Shown piece by piece: positions 60,266 to 64,000 of a stretch of 64,000 bases of DNA. The first letter of the stretch is position 1. Every line of letters starts with the position of its first letter. The stretch spans positions 11,935,514 through 11,999,513 of the forward strand of contig LS997562.1 in NCBI GenBank assembly GCA_000469685.2, read 5' to 3'. Source of the DNA: Haemonchus contortus. Its lineage: Eukaryota; Nematoda; Chromadorea; Rhabditida; Trichostrongylidae. The notes below the pieces were generated by a model. That model worked only from the letters and a program-made list of their open reading frames with translations, did no database searches and was not told the DNA's origin. The translations under genes were made by a program, and so were the position numbers.

Positions 60266-61281
60266 TGCCTTTTAATGGAATCGAGCAGGTACGTATTGAC
60301 AGAACAGGCTCACCTTAGTCCCACCCCTTTTTACCTGCACAACAATGGAAGGAAGAAAGAAGCAAGAAATGCGGGATTTGGACGGTTACCCTCACATCGC
60401 CCCATGCCTCTGGATAATCTCCTTCGCGGGAAGAGCATGTGCAAAGAGTGTAGCTGAGCTGAGATCGCTTAAAAGGCATGGCAACTGGAACTAATTTAAG
60501 ATTTCGAAAGCCCAGCATAAGAGCATAGTGAACCACTAAACATGAACGAATGGCTGTAATTTGGTTGCTATGGGAACGCCTTCCGTGCAATAAAACCCGA
60601 ATGAATGGATAAATGGCACCTCTAGGCCACTCACAAACGCTTTGATCATAGGTCGCACGACACCTTTTCACGGAAACTCTCTTACCTAAGCTTAAACTGA
60701 CGTCCTTCAGGACGTAACTGAAATGATCGTGACAAGCAAGCTGTCCCGCAGAAGTAGTATTTCTTGAAAAATACAGTTTCCTGCGATAGCTTGGGACGGG
60801 CTCATTTAGTTCAAGACGACATTCGTAAAACGAAGTGCTCTCATAGCAAATCATGGGGCATTTTCCAACCAGGAGAAAGGTCGAGGCCGACATTAAGCTG
60901 CCATGCGGCCATGGAAGACATGCAAAAACTCCCTATTGAGGGATCATTTAGGCTCCTAGGCGTGAGGACATCGATCAGAGCAGTAAGGCCAGCCATGGCA
61001 AACTATAATGGCAGTAGTGCAGGTGGATATGTTCCTGTAAGTAGAAGAAGCCTGTTGGGAGCAAGAAACGGGAAAAGACGAAAGAATTCATCCATGAAAA
61101 CCCGGAAGTAGACGAGCACCCTGAAATTTGAGTCGAGCTGAACGTTGATTAGCCTGAACAGTTTTTCACAACACCTTCTAAGGCCCTTTCGATCTTTACC
61201 TTCGTCCATATCAGTTCTCTGAAATGCGATATGCTATATTGAGTACTATTTACACTCTTCTCTACCCCCCGAATGGTTCCT

Positions 61282-61319
61282 ACTTGGCATGGGCGGATCG
61301 ATATCCGCCCATGCCGAGT
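61282..61319. repeat. Near-perfect 38-base palindrome
   Basis: ACTTGGCATGGGCGGAT and ATCCGCCCATGCCGAGT pair with one mismatch over 17 bases around a four-base CGAT centre. Nothing coding overlaps it. Confidence 0.85.
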
Positions 61320-64000
61320 AAGAAACATTAACAAACTCTTTTCAGGGAGCATGACCGAATTTTCTGAAGAAGATAGCCGGAGAAAGTGGGTGCAAGAGAA
61401 AGTATCCAGCTAAATACTGGTCTTAACAACTGAAGGTATAAAGCCACCCACATTACATAGCATTACGTTGCATCGGCTGCTTGTCTAAGCAATTAAGGTC
61501 TCATTCTTTCCTGCCCCTCTTCGCCCCCCTCACCCCATGCCCCTTGCGGTAACGTTTCCCTTGGCTAGACCCTTGAACGTTGAAGGGTTTGATTTACGAG
61601 GGCAGAGCTGGCCTTAACGGTGCAAGGGGTAGCTGATGCCCACCGTCGGTGCGTGTGACGAACCCCCACGCCTTATTGAGGCATATCAGCAATGTAGAAC
61701 TCCCTCAGAAGCTACACCACTATGTTACTCTTGAGAGGCATGAGGGAAAGCTGCGGAAGTCGAATCACTACTAATTTATGAACATTCGTTAGTATGCAGC
61801 TTCGTTTACCTTGTGGGAGCTATTTCGAGATTGAAACACGCCAACGGAAATTGCAAAAATGCAAATAATGGGGTTGAAAAGGGATCACCCGGAGCAGAAC
61901 ACTGCGAACGAAGAAAGCGTGTAAAGCCGCTTGAAAGTGCTCCAAGTCTTAATGCGGCTACCGTAGTACGACTTCTCAGTTATTCAATGAAGTATTCAGC
62001 TTTCACTCTGCGAGCCTTCGCAATTTTCTCGAATTTCCTGAAATGGAACGAGTGCATGAAGGCGAGCTCTAGCGGTCAGTTGGCGATGCTTTCGTTAAGA
62101 CTAAGTTTGAACTCAAGGAACGTTTTGGCAGGGAGTAGATCGAAGTGGGAGCAGGTGAAAGGAGGGAGGGAGGGGAGAGGGAGGACGAAAACAAAAAAAC
62201 CTATGACGTCTTCTGATTTAAACTTGTTTTCACTAGATGCAGTAGAGCCTAATCAGCAAGCTATTTCGCAGAATTTCTGAAAATGGTTGACGAATGGACC
62301 GCTTCGAAACAGAGAACCTACAATGGCGATATCCCAGTTGACAGAAGAAGGGTTAAGATTAAGGTGAATAAAAGTAGAATACGGAGTCATTCTGCATACT
62401 TCTGATGCAGATCTTTCCAGCTGGAAGTGCTTTCCTCAACATGTTCCCTCCAACGCCACTGATAATGGGCAGTTCTTGGAACCAAACGGGAGCATAATTG
62501 CAGTTCGCAAGAACAGGCGAGCAGTGAATAAGGGAACTGAAAGCTTGTGTTGTGACAGCGCGAAGTCACGGGCACTCCAATTAATTCCGTCGATCGCATT
62601 TGAGCTGTGAAAAACATGAGTCGCATACGCTCCCCTGACAAAAACTCGCCAAACTTCAGGGTTCCGACTAAACCCACTGAGAATGATGCCCCAAAAAGCT
62701 GTCATTCTTGCTGGCTGAATGGATCTACAACTTTAAATTTAATTTGAAATCACATTCAGTGAGCGTAAAGGCGATATCGAAGTGCAAGTGACCCGCCGTT
62801 TTTGGGTGTATGGCTCACGTTACGCCAAGCTGGCACGCGACTTGCACTAAGGAAACATGGGACTGGCAATGCTCCACACAGGTCGTTTTTCTGGTAATCG
62901 AATGACTCCTAATTGCCGAAGGATGGGAAGATCGCCTTCGACATCAATCGATCCCCACCCCCTCTACTATGTTAATTAGATACACCCGAATACCCGATGC
63001 GGTCGTTTGTGGGATCACTGTTTGATTGGTAAAAGAAAGATCATAGCCAGCCCTTCGATTCTTCAACCCAAACCGATTTTAGTTCGAAGACTTGATAAGC
63101 AGCATTTAAGCTCTTGGAGTTGACAATGAAACCTTAGCATTACGGTGGGTAAACCGGAATCTGTTAGTGATAGGGAACCATAACAATAATAACGCTTGAT
63201 AGCAGGTGTTGAAATGCAAGAATCACTGCATGACTTCCTATTTCGTATCAACAGCATAGTTGTGCTATTCCAGAGGTAGGAGAAGGCAGATAACGAATTG
63301 CATTATGGGATAACAACTGATTAAGGCTGATAGGCAACTTTAGGGACAAGAGTGCAACAGGCACGAGTCACTCGGTTCTTACACACAAAAATTTTGTTTA
63401 CAAGCTTAGGACAACCTTGAAACTTAATTTCTTACCGTTATAACAATACTAGCATTTGTGCGTACTGACGAAGGTTCTTCTGTCGAAGGGTCTGCACTAT
63501 TCATTCTGTAGAAGGTTGATACCCAAAACTCTTTAGGTACAGCTTCGCTATTTGTTCAATTTGCTCATATTCTACTACTAGGGCCCTCGTTTGGTTGGGT
63601 TTGTTTTTTGTGCTCAATCCTTTTTCAACGCTGTCTTACAGCATACAAATGAATAGATAAATAAATAAAAACCTTCAAATATAATACAAGTTGTATTGCA
63701 ATATGTGAGCCGAGTTCCTCTTCCTTGATGCTCTGTGGAAAAATTGTAGCGACCGTGCAACTGGGAGCATTTCCGTAAGAAAATTGTGATCAGAAATGTA
63801 CGGTTTCCTCTAACAGGGGAGTGGACAGTCACTGGAGTATTTCATCTCCGTCGCAGGATGGGAAAGAAGCCAGGCGTAAGCCGAGCACCTGACAGGCCTG
63901 CCGTAACTGTTTGCCTGATTTCATGCATGCGAATTGTAAGCATAAATCCTTTCATAGACAGAGTAATTTCTCACTTTACTTAGCCAGTTAGTCTAGATGA

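Larger units (their letters stand above)
58019..64000. other. Gene-poor right end
   Basis: The longest frame, 192 residues on the minus strand (60893-60315), and 155 residues on the plus strand (62280 end) show no recognisable motif or splice-consistent partners. A minus-strand TTTCAG followed by KFEKIAKARRVKAEYFIE and a stop near 62025-61965 looks exon-like but stands alone. Apart from the elements listed separately, nothing is assigned. Confidence 0.35.

Noticed and set aside
60315..60893. 192-residue minus-strand frame, the longest in the window
   Set aside because: No domain, signal peptide or partner exon is visible. One such frame is plausible by chance in 64 kb.
62387..62705. Minus-strand frame with AFWGIILSGFSRNPEVW, resembling a carbonic anhydrase start
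   Set aside because: The resemblance to the usual W-G opening is short, and I found no splice donor joining it in phase to the exon at 58018.

Overview
The window looks like nuclear DNA from a parasitic roundworm. Genes are split by GT-AG introns, many only 47-55 bases long and ending in TTTCAG or TTTTAG. One start codon sits just behind a likely spliced-leader acceptor, and the recognisable proteins are animal proteins. A strongylid or hookworm-like nematode is my best guess, but that is inference. Genes occupy a minority of the sequence and the rest is full of decayed transposable elements.

Four genes can be supported well. LTV1 (10369-15678, +) is a pre-40S ribosome assembly and export factor; I join 12 exons into a 421-residue frame. 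A carboxypeptidase D-like gene (27084-47583, +) has 25 exons that join into an unbroken 1047-residue frame: signal peptide, active M14B carboxypeptidase domain, transthyretin-like domain, second degenerate carboxypeptidase domain with its own transthyretin-like domain, one membrane span and an acidic tail. A short gene (51386-51933, +) encodes a 145-residue coiled-coil protein I cannot name. A carbonic anhydrase-related protein (53535-58018, -) is of the probably acatalytic type. A fifth, less certain gene is the 3' part of a minus-strand gene at 743-1211. I see no operon-like clustering and no evidence that these genes share a pathway.

Region by region: 1-10.3 kb has the minus-strand gene tail, a small foldback element, a GTTCTAGAAC-type repeat block, a 1.86 kb element with terminal inverted repeats and a long CA-rich microsatellite. 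10.4-15.7 kb is LTV1. 15.7-27 kb is repeats: a foldback element, an ATAC microsatellite, two opposed copies of a Tc1-like element (one split by a retroposon-like insertion), three tRNA-derived SINE copies and a deleted mariner. 27.1-47.6 kb is the carboxypeptidase gene, whose large introns hold an RTE-type LINE remnant, a full-length dead mariner, a TA-flanked foldback element and other repeats. 47.6-51.2 kb holds one SINE. 51.4-58.0 kb holds the coiled-coil gene and the carbonic anhydrase-related gene, convergently arranged. 58-64 kb holds a mariner-type miniature element, a SINE and a strong palindrome, but no gene I can support.

The most noteworthy material is the tRNA-derived SINE family (five copies, one with a perfect 13-base target-site duplication), the nested insertion that exposes a second retroposon, the carboxypeptidase whose second domain has lost its catalytic Glu, and the carbonic anhydrase-related protein with a non-standard N-terminus and an apparent microexon. 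Exon boundaries come from reading frame, splice consensus and phase bookkeeping only; no alignment or transcript data were available.
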